From NCBI RefSeq assembly GCF_001039355.2, contig NW_019775414.1:739683-803682 (forward strand): a stretch of DNA of 64,000 nt, given 5' to 3'. Below, piece by piece: positions 53,233 to 64,000 of the stretch. The notes under the pieces were generated by a model. The model was not told where the DNA came from, did not search any database, and saw only the letters and a program-made list of their open reading frames with translations. This DNA comes from Lingula anatina. Taxonomy: Eukaryota; Brachiopoda; Lingulata; Lingulida; Lingulidae. The position numbers and the translations under genes are program-made. The number at the start of each line of letters is the position of its first letter. Position 1 is the first letter of the stretch.

Positions 53233-56200
53233 AAAAGCACCACACTTTGTTTCATCAAGAAATCAGTTAATTTGAACCGTCTTAATGTACACAAATTGAA
53301 AAGAAAAAAACTAGTTGCGTCACAAAAAAAAAGTCGAGTCAGGCGGTCCTCGTTAGCACCCATGTAATTGTACATATGAAAAGATGAACATGAAGATAAA
53401 CACCATCTCATCCTTATAATATCGTTATCAGACGGATGTTAACCTGGTACCTTTATGAGTTAACTACCTCCGTCCTTGTTCATCTCAATTCAGTGTAAAA
53501 ACCACTGGCTGATAAGGCACCGTAATAAAGGATAATAACTGGTGGTGGGTTGATAACAAGCCTCGCCCGCCACACCCTTTGTTTCGTCACATTAACCCGT
53601 ATATTCTTTTATATCATATACGCGTATACTTGGGGTTTTCCGGTAAAAAGAGCCTTGTGTATGGCGAACGTGAAATAAAAAAATGCGGTGGCGAATAAGC
53701 AGGTGCTATGCGGACTTTTTCAGCGGCTCGGGCTGCCCCGCTGTTGTCTTAGCAATTACTTTCGCCAAACATCTTAATTAGTTAAGTCAGCGTTGGTATC
53801 ATGGTGACGGGGTGGAAAAATCGAAATACCTGCGACATGACAAAACCTCCCCACGCAAACCACAGGGAAATAAGAAGTTCTTGATGTCAATCAGCGGACA
53901 ACACACGTTTTATAAGGTGATTAACAATTTGGTGCTATACATTTTAATTAGTCAATAAACATAATCGGCCAATCGGATGGGATCTAAAGGATTCTTACGA
54001 TAAACAATCGCGATAATAGAGAGGTGAAACAATAAATAATTAATAGCGCACGCGGGATGTTTTGGCTCCCGTTGGATTAGGCCACCCTCCCCGTGGTAGA
54101 ATCTATTGTTTGTCTTCTGTTTACTCCACTTAAGGGAGTAGTCTTCTTAGATCAAGGGTTCGATCCTTCGCTTTGTCAAATCGCCCGCACTTTTCACGCT
54201 ATCTTGTTGCAAATAAAGCAGACAAGCAATCGCTATTGGAAGGCTTTTACAGGATTAGACTGTTTGCAAAGGGGTCTTAATAATCTAAATAATCTCAAAT
54301 CTCTTGTGAAACAATTTTGGACGCACTGTGTTCCCCTTTGCTCACCCCAACCGCCCATTGTTAGTAGCTACTGGAGTTGAAATCTACGACTATCTCTATT
54401 TAAGTGGTTATGACGACTGCGTCTCAACACACAGCCTGGTTTACCACTGACAGTTATTTTCTTCATGACAATAGCTATTATAATAACCCAGACTCGATGG
54501 CGCTGTATATCAATACGGGACCAAACATCTCTTGCTAAGCGATTCTGCTCCTTTTCCAAAATTAAAACAACGATTGACGGCATTATAACGCGGCCACATG
54601 TTGTTTTCACGCATTTGCACATTAATTCGCAATCGTGGTCGCTTGGAATAATATATGATTGGGTTATGACGGATGTTGGCAGAGTGAAAGTAGATATTTG
54701 AGCAGTTTCTTCGCCGTCCGTCTAATGTTCATAATGTCTCCAGTAGGTAAATAGAACATAAGTTTAACAGCAAACTTATTTGAGCTTCCCGTGCCATTTT
54801 GCTTTCAATTTTTGAATTAGCAATTGGTATTTACCAGCAAAACGGCGCTTCACCTAACCCTAACCTACACGTCTATTGTATATTTCGCATGAATGTATTT
54901 AATTTACAAAATTATTCAAAATATTGACTTTGAGGTGAAAGGGCGTGATTTTTCGTTGCCCATTGACTTTTACGCGATCCAGTGACAAACGTGCCATTAT
55001 TCTACCCACCTAATGGAATGGTTTTCTTTTTCTTTTCATTAAACAACAAAACGTGTCTACTTTCCAGGTATGATGGTTATATTCTCTTTTATCCCAGACA
55101 ACAAAACAATTTGTTAAAATTCCGATCCATTTTTTTCTAACCAAACTTAAAGTAGTTTTACTTATAAAGTACACATCTATCTCTTTGATGCACATGCATA
55201 GTTATAATAAAAGCAACAGTAGAAGATTCAGCTTTGTAATTTTACCTAATTGTCCCCTCTCATTAGGAAAAAATTGGTTGAGTTTACGTATTGAACGCGA
55301 GTAAGCCCCGCCTCTCTTTCAAAGGCGCTAAACTTTAAATAGCCAATCAGTCAAAGGAAAGGTGGCTAGATGAATAGCAATACAGTGCACATCCTCAGGC
55401 ACAGTCTCACTATCTGTAGTGGGTTACTTTACTTCACAGTTTAATGAAAAGCTCTTTAAGTCAACTACACCGTTAGACCCCTTCCAAACAAACAGTGGCC
55501 GATGAAAATGAAGACCAGTGGTCAGCGTGTCAGGAGTTGGTTTGAGCTAATTATCTCCGGCCAAGAGAAAGTTGACACGTCTACACCGAATCAACACCGG
55601 TGACTACTGGATAAAGCGTATTGTCCAGCTTAGTTCAAGGTGTTTAGATTGGAATTAAACAAGCAAATATCCCTCTGGTGCGAAATTTAAAGATTCGCGT
55701 TCTTTGCTCTACATTTAATATGTGGGTGGTCACAAGGTCCACTCTGTCTCGACTGTTTGATGAGTTCGACGGGTTTGAAGACTAAATATACCCCCACCCC
55801 CTACATCTTCTATGTTGTGTCTGCATTAAAATTGAGTTAAGTGTACTAACTTGACACGAACAGTGCGCCTGCTCTATCCAACAAAAGGTCACCACCTTTT
55901 TACATATTTTTCAAAAATTATTTTGATGAAATAGAGTTTTGAAATCGTATATATATTGAAGTGAATGGTTAGTTAATCTTATGTCAAGATAGATCTCAGA
56001 TGGACAATGTGTATTTTTCTTTTATTATAACTAGATGCTTCTATTTCTCTTTTTCACACCATATATTTTTATCTCTGATTTTTTATTCTATTTTTTATTT
56101 TTTTTTGTAAAACGAACAGCTCAAAAACTCAGATCCCGTTTTCCAAAAATACACAACAGTTTTGTTTTCGACGCTTAAAACTTTTTCATCTGTGAAGTAA

Positions 56201-59200
56201 TATAGCAGGTTAAATGCGTTGAACCGTGTCGCTCTTAGTAGATTCCCCGTATTTTGCAAATCAATAAGATGTCTCGACATTATTTAATAACATTAAAGAC
56301 GAACACAATATGGAAGTCTATCCTTTTTTTGCCCTCTTATGGAGCACAGTGGGTAAACGTATTAAATCCACGCCGAAGCCAAGCCAGGCGAACGTCTTTC
56401 TGCAGCAGCATCTGGCCCAATAATCTGTCCTTGGTTTTATATGGCCATCATCCCTTGTATCTCTTTATTCGCCTTCATTCGACTTGAAAAATACTTTACA
56501 CCTAAATGATACGCGATACCTCGGCTGTCCACATGAATTTACTTTGTTGTAGAGTAGTTAAGGGAAAAATTGAAATCTCCACGTGAGGGAGATCTTATCG
56601 ATTAATTTTTTCGCCCTTAAATTAAGCTATTAATTAACGGAATAAAGAGTGGTATGAATGCTGCTTTTGAAATTTGGTGTCAAATTTTCAAGTATTATCA
56701 TTTTCAAAACATTCCAAAAATGATTTGAAAAACGACCAAACTTCACTGGTGGAAAATTGTTTCAGCCCATTTCAAACTGCATCATTGAAAAAAATTGAAG
56801 CACAGAAAAATACAAAAACAAACATTTCAAAATCAAAAATAAGAGTTGTTTCATTATGACAAGTTTGGTCTTTTTACTGAATCGCAAACTGACAGGCATG
56901 GATCGCCCGAAGAAAACCGGGATGTGGTTGAAAAGCAATGGATTTCTTGAATATTCATGACCCCCAGTAAACAATGCTTGAAAAAAATCTTAAAGTATAA
57001 TTTTTGAAGTTAAAATCGGCTGAGAAGACAAAAGCCCGCAGCTACGCATGGTATTTTACCAATTGGTAGCAGGCAGCCCTGTACACAGCTCAAGATCTGG
57101 AACCATGACGTTCTTTGCACCTGTAGTCGCTTCTTTGACCCCTCGACCTCTCTTCATGCAACCCACCCCGAGCCCTCAATGCCTGAACAACTCTGCGACA
57201 CAGTGTGAATTACCTTTTTTTACACCACACTTCACTCTCTATGGAAGCATTTACATAGTGCTGCAGACAATCTCTCTTTCAATCAACAGTCAAATTCATT
57301 TGGATACTAACCAAACTGACTTCGTAAATCAAATAAAACTTTGATAAATACAACATAAAATATAAAGTCCGGAAGTCGATCTTTTCTTTGCCTTCTTTTT
57401 AGGTTTATTTTCATAATTCTACATAATTTATGCGAGTGATTGCCCCGTTAGCAAACACCCAACATCTCAGCTTACAAGCCACACACCGCTGCGAATTTTT
57501 CACCAATGGTTGCAGAAAACGATATCAGATGACTTTGGTCGACTTCATAAATTGATTTCGTGCTTCTCACCATATATTTCTTGCACAGATTTGGCTTTGC
57601 ATATGGAATTCGTTATTTTAAAACCTTTTCTTTCTCCGTGTTGAGCCTAAGGTAAGTTTTTCGCTGTATCGTTTTGGCCATTAAAAGGTCGACAACACGT
57701 AACACGGCGGAGGCAAAATAAGCAAAACACTCTCAATCATTTTTTACATGTGAACATTTCTAGGTCAAAGTTACAGTTATAACACATCTTAAAACGTTTA
57801 CAAATACGAAGTAAAAGAAAATAGTCCAGGACCAAGGTTCACGCGTATAATTATCAATAGACACTTGTTTTGAAAGGGTTTGGAACAAAATCACATTTTT
57901 CTTTTTTTAGTATTTTCGCGCAATACGTATTGTGTTTTAGGGCTTTTTCACACTTTCAGTACGCATGCTTAGAAAGAGTAACGGTTCGAAGGTTCAAGTG
58001 AGTAATAATAGAATTGGATTTCAGTGATTATAGGTGGAAGAGAATCCCTTGAAGCAAGCGATCACCCTAACCTCTTGAAATGAGAAAAATACAATAGCTT
58101 TGAAAATGCATTTCCTTCGTAATTGACCCTCAAATTTGTAACAAATTACTAGCATTTCCTTGTGGAATATGATGGATTGATGCAAAAGCACTCATTACTA
58201 CTTCTATTTCCGCTTAATTATGCGCTTGCGCAATTTTTTCATATTATTGTGTTATTTCACCAATAAAAATTACGCCAAATATACATTTTAAAATAGTTAA
58301 AATTTAATCTGATTTTCTATATCTAATTCAAAACCCTTTATGCCAATATTTCAATTTGTGCACTTGTGCATTTTTAAAACATCTGCTTTTTTCAGACATC
58401 TGTGTAATATTTAAAGTATTTTCATATACAAAAATGAATACATCTCATCCTCAGTGTACTGAAAAAATGCACTAGGCGACAGTCACAACAAATTACTAAA
58501 ACATGAGTTCAGAATGAAATATTCACAAAATAACAAAACACAATGCAAATAAAATTTCTATTATAAAAACTGCAGTTAGTGACATAAATACAAAGGTGAG
58601 GTGCGATTTGTGGAATTGATGGGGCTTTTTGTAAAAAAATCGTGTCCTGCGGTGAAAAGTACGACCAAGTGACTCAACGGAAGTGACGGGCAGGATTTTT
58701 GCAAACTTATAATTATGTAAAAATAAAAATGAATACTTTTTATCAACTCGCAGGTGGCCTGTGAAATAGTATGTGAAGCTATTTTGACAAGCAAAACCGC
58801 AGATTTCTACCATTGTGAGTTAATAATATAGCAAGATTGCCGCTATTTTCACAATGTTAATTCCATATAAGCTCAACAATCTTGCTGTTTTATATAGTTC
58901 ATAAATTTATAAAAATATTTCTACTTAGAATTGTCAAATGAAATAAATAGTTGTGTGTTTTCCTAACGTTCATTCTGAATAATATCCGTCCAAAAGATGT
59001 AAAATTTAACATTAGTATCGCGGTATATCAATAAATAACATCAACCTACATGACTGATTTTCTGTAATATTATGAATCTCAAAATGTATTTTTACAGGCT
59101 TTAAACAGGCAACTAGAGACCACGTACATTTTTGTGGAGTGTCGGATTTCGTTAAAAAAAGTATGATGAGCCCCAGCGTGTCATTAACATAGCAATAGTG

Positions 59201-61821
59201 CTCCTACCAACACGTGTGATTAAGGATTGTTAAAAGTGTGCTACACCGGAATTGGCGGATATCGTATTAAGCGGCAGCGTCGCGCAACGCTGCGTTCCCC
59301 CATTAGTGTCGAAGACTTTAGGAGATGTGACAGCCAAGTCACTGCTGCTGACAGCTTGACACCGTGATTACTACAGTGACAAATTTCCACCAAGTCCGTC
59401 ACATGGGCACGACTGCAGAGACTTGCGTGAAAGAGTTGATTTTATCTGTCTGTCGATTTATATTTACCTCCCCTGTTTCTGACTGAAAGGTCTCTCTTTT
59501 CTGAAAAGAATTATTCTTCGCAAAACTATTCTCATGATCATTAAAACTTTAAATTCTCTTAATTTTTTTAATAGGGCTAGGTGATGCTTTTTTTTTTCTT
59601 TTATCGAGCCGAGTTTTCTAGTGGGGCAATGTGGTTAACATTCTACGTAAAAATGATTTTTTTTTTTCGAACAAAAATGATAATCATATCTATATAGTTA
59701 AAAGTCCTCTAGCATACCAGTAGCTAAAAGTTCTTTAATATCTTTAAGCAACAGAATATGAAAGAAAAAAGACAGCAATTGCACCCAGTTCTGCACCTGG
59801 TATTTTTTCTCTGAATTTTCATATGTTCAAGTAACAGGAAATCAGTGACTCGCCTACTGCAGACACAAAGTGTGCTCGTGACCATTATTTCCTCAAATGC
59901 GTATAATTCATGTACAAGATGACAGCTTATTAAATCACATTTAAACAAAATAAAAATTACCACGTCTTAAATTAAAGGGCTATTCACACCAGTGCACTTA
60001 TATCTTCATTCTGATTTATCGATATTTAATTATTAGTAATTTAGGGAGAATGTGAAGATAGAAAAGAGAACATATTTCATCTACGACAATCAAAGACTTT
60101 GAAAATTACATACACGCCTTTTATCTTGTCCGGGAACTTAACAAAGTGAATGATATATCATTAAAGAAATCGTTAAATGTAAACTCATGTCACACCCGCC
60201 CACTTAGTTAATATTGACTCTTATTGCATTAACGTTATGTCATGTTGTGTTACTCCTGTTTTGACTCGCGCCAGTTCTGTTACTCTATCTCCATAGAGCG
60301 CTGCGAGCACAGTAGAAATAATTTGTGGAGTGAAAACGAGCCCGTATCGTCCATAACGCCTTTCTTAAATATCACCCGTTGGTGTTAAATGAGACATTAA
60401 CCTCCCTATTTTTTTAATTTATTAAAATCTAATATCGATATGCATCTCTAAAGTAAGAGTAAGAATACGGCGTCCGCCGCGAGGCAGGTTACCGCTTCTT
60501 TTGAAGTGAAATTAAATTGAAATTTAGCTACGTGAAGACAAATAGTTGTCATACTAAAATTGCATTTACATTGAATATAGATTTCGACCGTGGTACCACA
60601 GTGCAACGTGATAGTGTCGTGCACCATAAGAATCTCTGGACTGAAAAGCCCCCACCTGGTTACTATACAAATCACCGACTGAGACTTTGAGTAATTACCT
60701 AATTGGGTTCGTCTAAAAAGAATAACAAGATATTACTTTGAGAAACTTAATCCTGTCTCAGATTGGGTGTTCATGAAATCTGCCCTAATAAACTTTAAGA
60801 TCACAAAGAAAATCGCTCGAGTACTTTCTCCGAGTTGGATTCAAAATTCAATATATACATCACTTTCCACACAACTATGAGATAACGAACTTTCAAGTAA
60901 CAATTTGCTCGAAAATAACACCGCCTCTACAGGCAGATGTTCGAGGTTCAAATACACAATAGTTTGTAGAGTAACTACACCAAAGTTTATTCAAAAAGAA
61001 CGTGAAAATTCTATAGAGTACTTTGTACGAATTGTGGTTATGTGGAATTAGTTACCGCGGTTGTTTGTATCACTTGAAAAACAGCAGGCTGAATAAATTG
61101 GTGTTTATTCTTTCATAAATAAGTCGACAGAATTTAGAATTTTCTCAGTCCTTAACGTGCTCTTCTGGCCAACAATGAGAGTTGAAGAGGGCCCGGGTGA
61201 ATAGTCCAACAATTTTATTGATAATTTCGGTCATCAATGATCCAGTTTACGTGTACATTAAGGGCGCTGCTTGGGAATCGGTGTTAACGAGCGTTCGTCC
61301 TACTGATGATTGTACCTTTTATGCGTGATTATTAAGATTTTATGGGACGGGGGACCAGCGAGTGCCATGAGAAAATAACCCACTATAGAAAAACATATCG
61401 ACTGAATTTATATACTAGAATCCCAAACCGCACGATATGGCCACCATTTGAAAATAAATCACTACTTGAAAAATTGATCATGTTAACGGACTTGGAATTT
61501 CTTCCTAAAGGCGAGTTAATCTTGGTCCCAAACCGCCAAAATGGGTTAGCCACAGACAGACATGCACCTTCAGAAAGTTTGAAAAATAAATCCAGCATTT
61601 GAAATAAAAAAAGAAAACCTAAGTTTACAAAAGGACAGTAAAAGGAAGTGGTGAGTTAAAAAAAAAGATGAAAAAAGAGAGTAAGAAAAGAAAGTTATAT
61701 ACTTTATTTGCAGTGCCACATCATTATCTTTACTCGATAAATTCTTTTATTTATTATTATCATTTAAGTTTGCAGCTATGATTAATGGTACAATAATATG
61801 TCGAAGCCAGGTGATGAATTC

Positions 61822-61840
61822 ATATAATAATAATAATAAT
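61822..61840. repeat. Short (ATA)n microsatellite
   Basis: About six trinucleotide copies of ATA/TAA in the AP-2 upstream region. Confidence 0.85.
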
Positions 61841-62070
61841 CAGGTAATTAGCACAGAAGAACATCGACATATGACCGCACTGCCAACAGTTACTGAACAC
61901 GATACTTGAGACAAAAGTTACGCAAACCCATATCAACACTCAAAAAGCCAATCACGAACTAGACACATATGGTCCCTAAGCATGAAGGGGCTGTCAGTAA
62001 TTAAACAGATAGAAAAATATCTGTCACAGTGGCATGAGAGGTCTTAGCACCATACGCAACGCTTCATAGC

Positions 62071-62090
62071 GGATCAATAGTGATTGATCC
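62071..62090. promoter_or_regulatory. Perfect 8-bp inverted repeat with PBX/HOX-type core
   Basis: GGATCAAT and ATTGATCC are separated by AGTG. The sequence includes TGATTGAT (62081-62088), a classic PBX/HOX composite site. It lies about 9 kb upstream of the distal AP-2 first exon, in locally less AT-rich DNA. An enhancer role is only a suggestion. Confidence 0.3.
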
Positions 62091-64000
62091 GAGCAAGGCC
62101 AACTGGGGGACACTTACGGAAAAATTGGCCGGCGATTGGGAATAGTAATCATGCTAATTATCTCGCCAGTAGGCGGAAGGTTCGACAGTTTGAACTAGCA
62201 GTGTGCTAGAGCACTTCATCAACCATTGGAAAACAAGACATAACCATGAGCCCGCGACCTTGCAGACAAGACGCAGAAGTTTCATAGGCGTCCCTGATAA
62301 AGAGACAATGCATAAAACTCAACTTGAGATATTAATGTACAGTGTCTGTCTTTTGTTACAATATGGAGTCAAAATATCCTCTAAGGTCGACAACGTTTTA
62401 TGAAAAAAAAAGGAAAATCAGATAAAAAACGACTTAGCATTATGCAACTTAAAAAAGAGAACAACAGACCAAATCACTTTTTCATTTCATTTTGATATTA
62501 ATACAAACGATACATTAAACAATTTGTAAGAGGTCTTCAATAATTAGTCATATAGCATTGTCTCATCTCAAGAAAATAGACGTGTTTCAGTCAATACTCT
62601 AAAAGTTTCAGAGAATATTGATTGTAAAATGTCACCTAAAATAATCCCTCAACATCTATGATATGATCTATGTGAATTAATTATGGCGTATTTTCAATGC
62701 TAAAATATCACAATATCTCTTTAAAGGAAAACACTTCACCAGACAATAATATTTAACAAAAACACATTTCGGCTCCCTGGTCCTTAGTGTGCAGAACACA
62801 AGAGAGGCCGGAAAAATCGAAACCGTTCTCAAAAAAAGCTTACTGTGAGGAAGTTCCGAAAGCAAAAGGGTGTCCTTTCCGGAGTCGGTGTTATCAGACA
62901 ACTATGATTGATTTCGTTTTACACTATTTATATCGCGTTTATGGAAAAATAGAACGAGAACAAAAAAAGTGTTTGCCATAAAAAAGGCAAAGCAAACACG
63001 CCTTTGTGTTCCCACTGAGAACAGCATCATGATGTTACGACCTACCCGACAATGCAAACACATATAGTCTTATGCAAGGTCTTGCGTCAAGTTAACCACC
63101 TAATATACCCGGTACAAAGCCCTCTTTACCAGGACATCTGGATAGCAAAAAAAAAAAAAACTAAATACAATATTGAAGAAATGTTAACACTTACGCCGTA
63201 TTCCAGCGGTAAACTGGCATCTGCTGTGGAAGGAAAATGCATACCATGTACTGGATCCATTATATACAAGTCACTCAATGATAAAAATTATTTCCTCGCA
63301 TCAACTACTGTATAGAACATTCCAAATCCATCATATCCTAGACGCAAGTTCTCCACTTTTCCGTAATCCAACGTCACTCTCTCCCTAACGGTCTCTAACT
63401 GTCGTATCACAATAATAGACCTTGATTGCTGTTGATATATAGCAATGAAATAAACTTTAATTAAATGCTATCAAAATTAAATTACAGTTGAGTGCTGCTG
63501 GGAGCAAGAGCTCCGTATTATCTCTCGTTATCGTGAGATTCAGCCTGTATATGTCTGATGTCTCGGAGCTGCAGGCCATTCGGTAATTATCAGCTATTTT
63601 CACGGTAACACTGGCCATTGTTTTGTAGAATGGTGTGGTTTCTTGGCTTTATTTTACAAGATGGGTCGGAAGAAAAAACACAGAAAGCCAAGACCTGGGG
63701 TCAAGCAGTCATATTCGAACACTCAAGTTTTGTAATAAAATAATCTTAGCCCGCAGGTCTTTAAGGCTCGGGGAATCGCTTTTATTCACGTAACACAATT
63801 AAATCGGCAAATGAAATTCGCCTAATATTCATTAAGTGTGTTCAGAGAGGTTCTGTATTTGGAAGTGGAGGAAGGTGCACCAAGCGGGACATAGCAGCAC
63901 CTGCACTTCTATTTTCAGCCAATATTCCAACCAAACAGCCTCTGAATACTCCTACATAACTCTAACGGCAACATTGTTTTGATGGGCACACTTAATGCAT

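Larger units (their letters stand above)
53233..64000. other. Upstream region of AP-2, no gene recognised
   Basis: 10.8 kb with only short, unrecognised open frames. I searched the minus strand for further first exons (ATG, short phase-0 frame, strong donor) and found only a weak three-codon case near 53830. It likely holds AP-2 regulatory sequence. The stretch 53930-54060 has forkhead-like (ATAAACA), SOX-like (AACAAT) and TAATTA cores close together, but these short motifs are also expected by chance in AT-rich DNA. Confidence 0.5.

Noticed and set aside
53830-53838. A further possible AP-2 first exon (ATG TCG CAG before GTATTT, phase 0)
   Set aside because: Only three codons and a weak donor; such a pattern is expected by chance several times in this length of DNA.
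63194-63217. Possible far-upstream AP-2 first exon before donor GTAAGT
   Set aside because: The frame from its ATG ends in phase 2 and so is not compatible with exon 2.

Overview
The window looks like nuclear DNA from an invertebrate bilaterian animal. It is AT-rich and intron-rich, with GT..AG introns from about 0.15 to 11 kb, microsatellites, a nuclear tRNA gene and two animal-specific gene families. A marine lophotrochozoan or another invertebrate with fairly unreduced gene structure fits best, but nothing here fixes the phylum. No bacterial operon, CRISPR array, virus or intact transposon was recognised.

Two multi-exon protein genes point towards each other. On the plus strand (3040-17744), five exons join in phase into a 430-residue class A GPCR of the orexin/allatotropin receptor type. 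Its first intron is 11.3 kb and holds a complete tRNA-Ser(GCT) gene at 13223-13304 on the same strand. On the minus strand (53178 down to 29158), exons assemble into an AP-2 (TFAP2) transcription factor with a PPxY-type activation region, basic DNA-binding region and helix-span-helix dimerisation domain. About 11.4 kb without recognisable genes separates the two 3' ends, and 10.8 kb without recognisable genes lies upstream of the AP-2 first exons.

The most striking feature is in the AP-2 gene. The exon that carries most of the basic DNA-binding region is present twice (5a, 34302-34420; 5b, 33493-33611). Both copies are 119 nt, have identical phases and intact splice sites, and are about 64% identical in protein. 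Of the 25 shared residues, 18 use different codons, which points to an old duplication kept by selection. Skipping both copies or using both would shift the frame, so they behave like mutually exclusive exons giving two DNA-binding versions of AP-2. A third, degraded look-alike may lie in an upstream intron near 40.15-40.23 kb. At the 5' end there are three candidate alternative first exons (53161-53178, 50663-50824, 49514-49531). Each ends in a GAG codon in phase 0 before the common exon that begins with Asp, the arrangement known for vertebrate TFAP2A.

All exon boundaries were derived by hand from reading frames and splice consensus; no transcript or alignment data were available.
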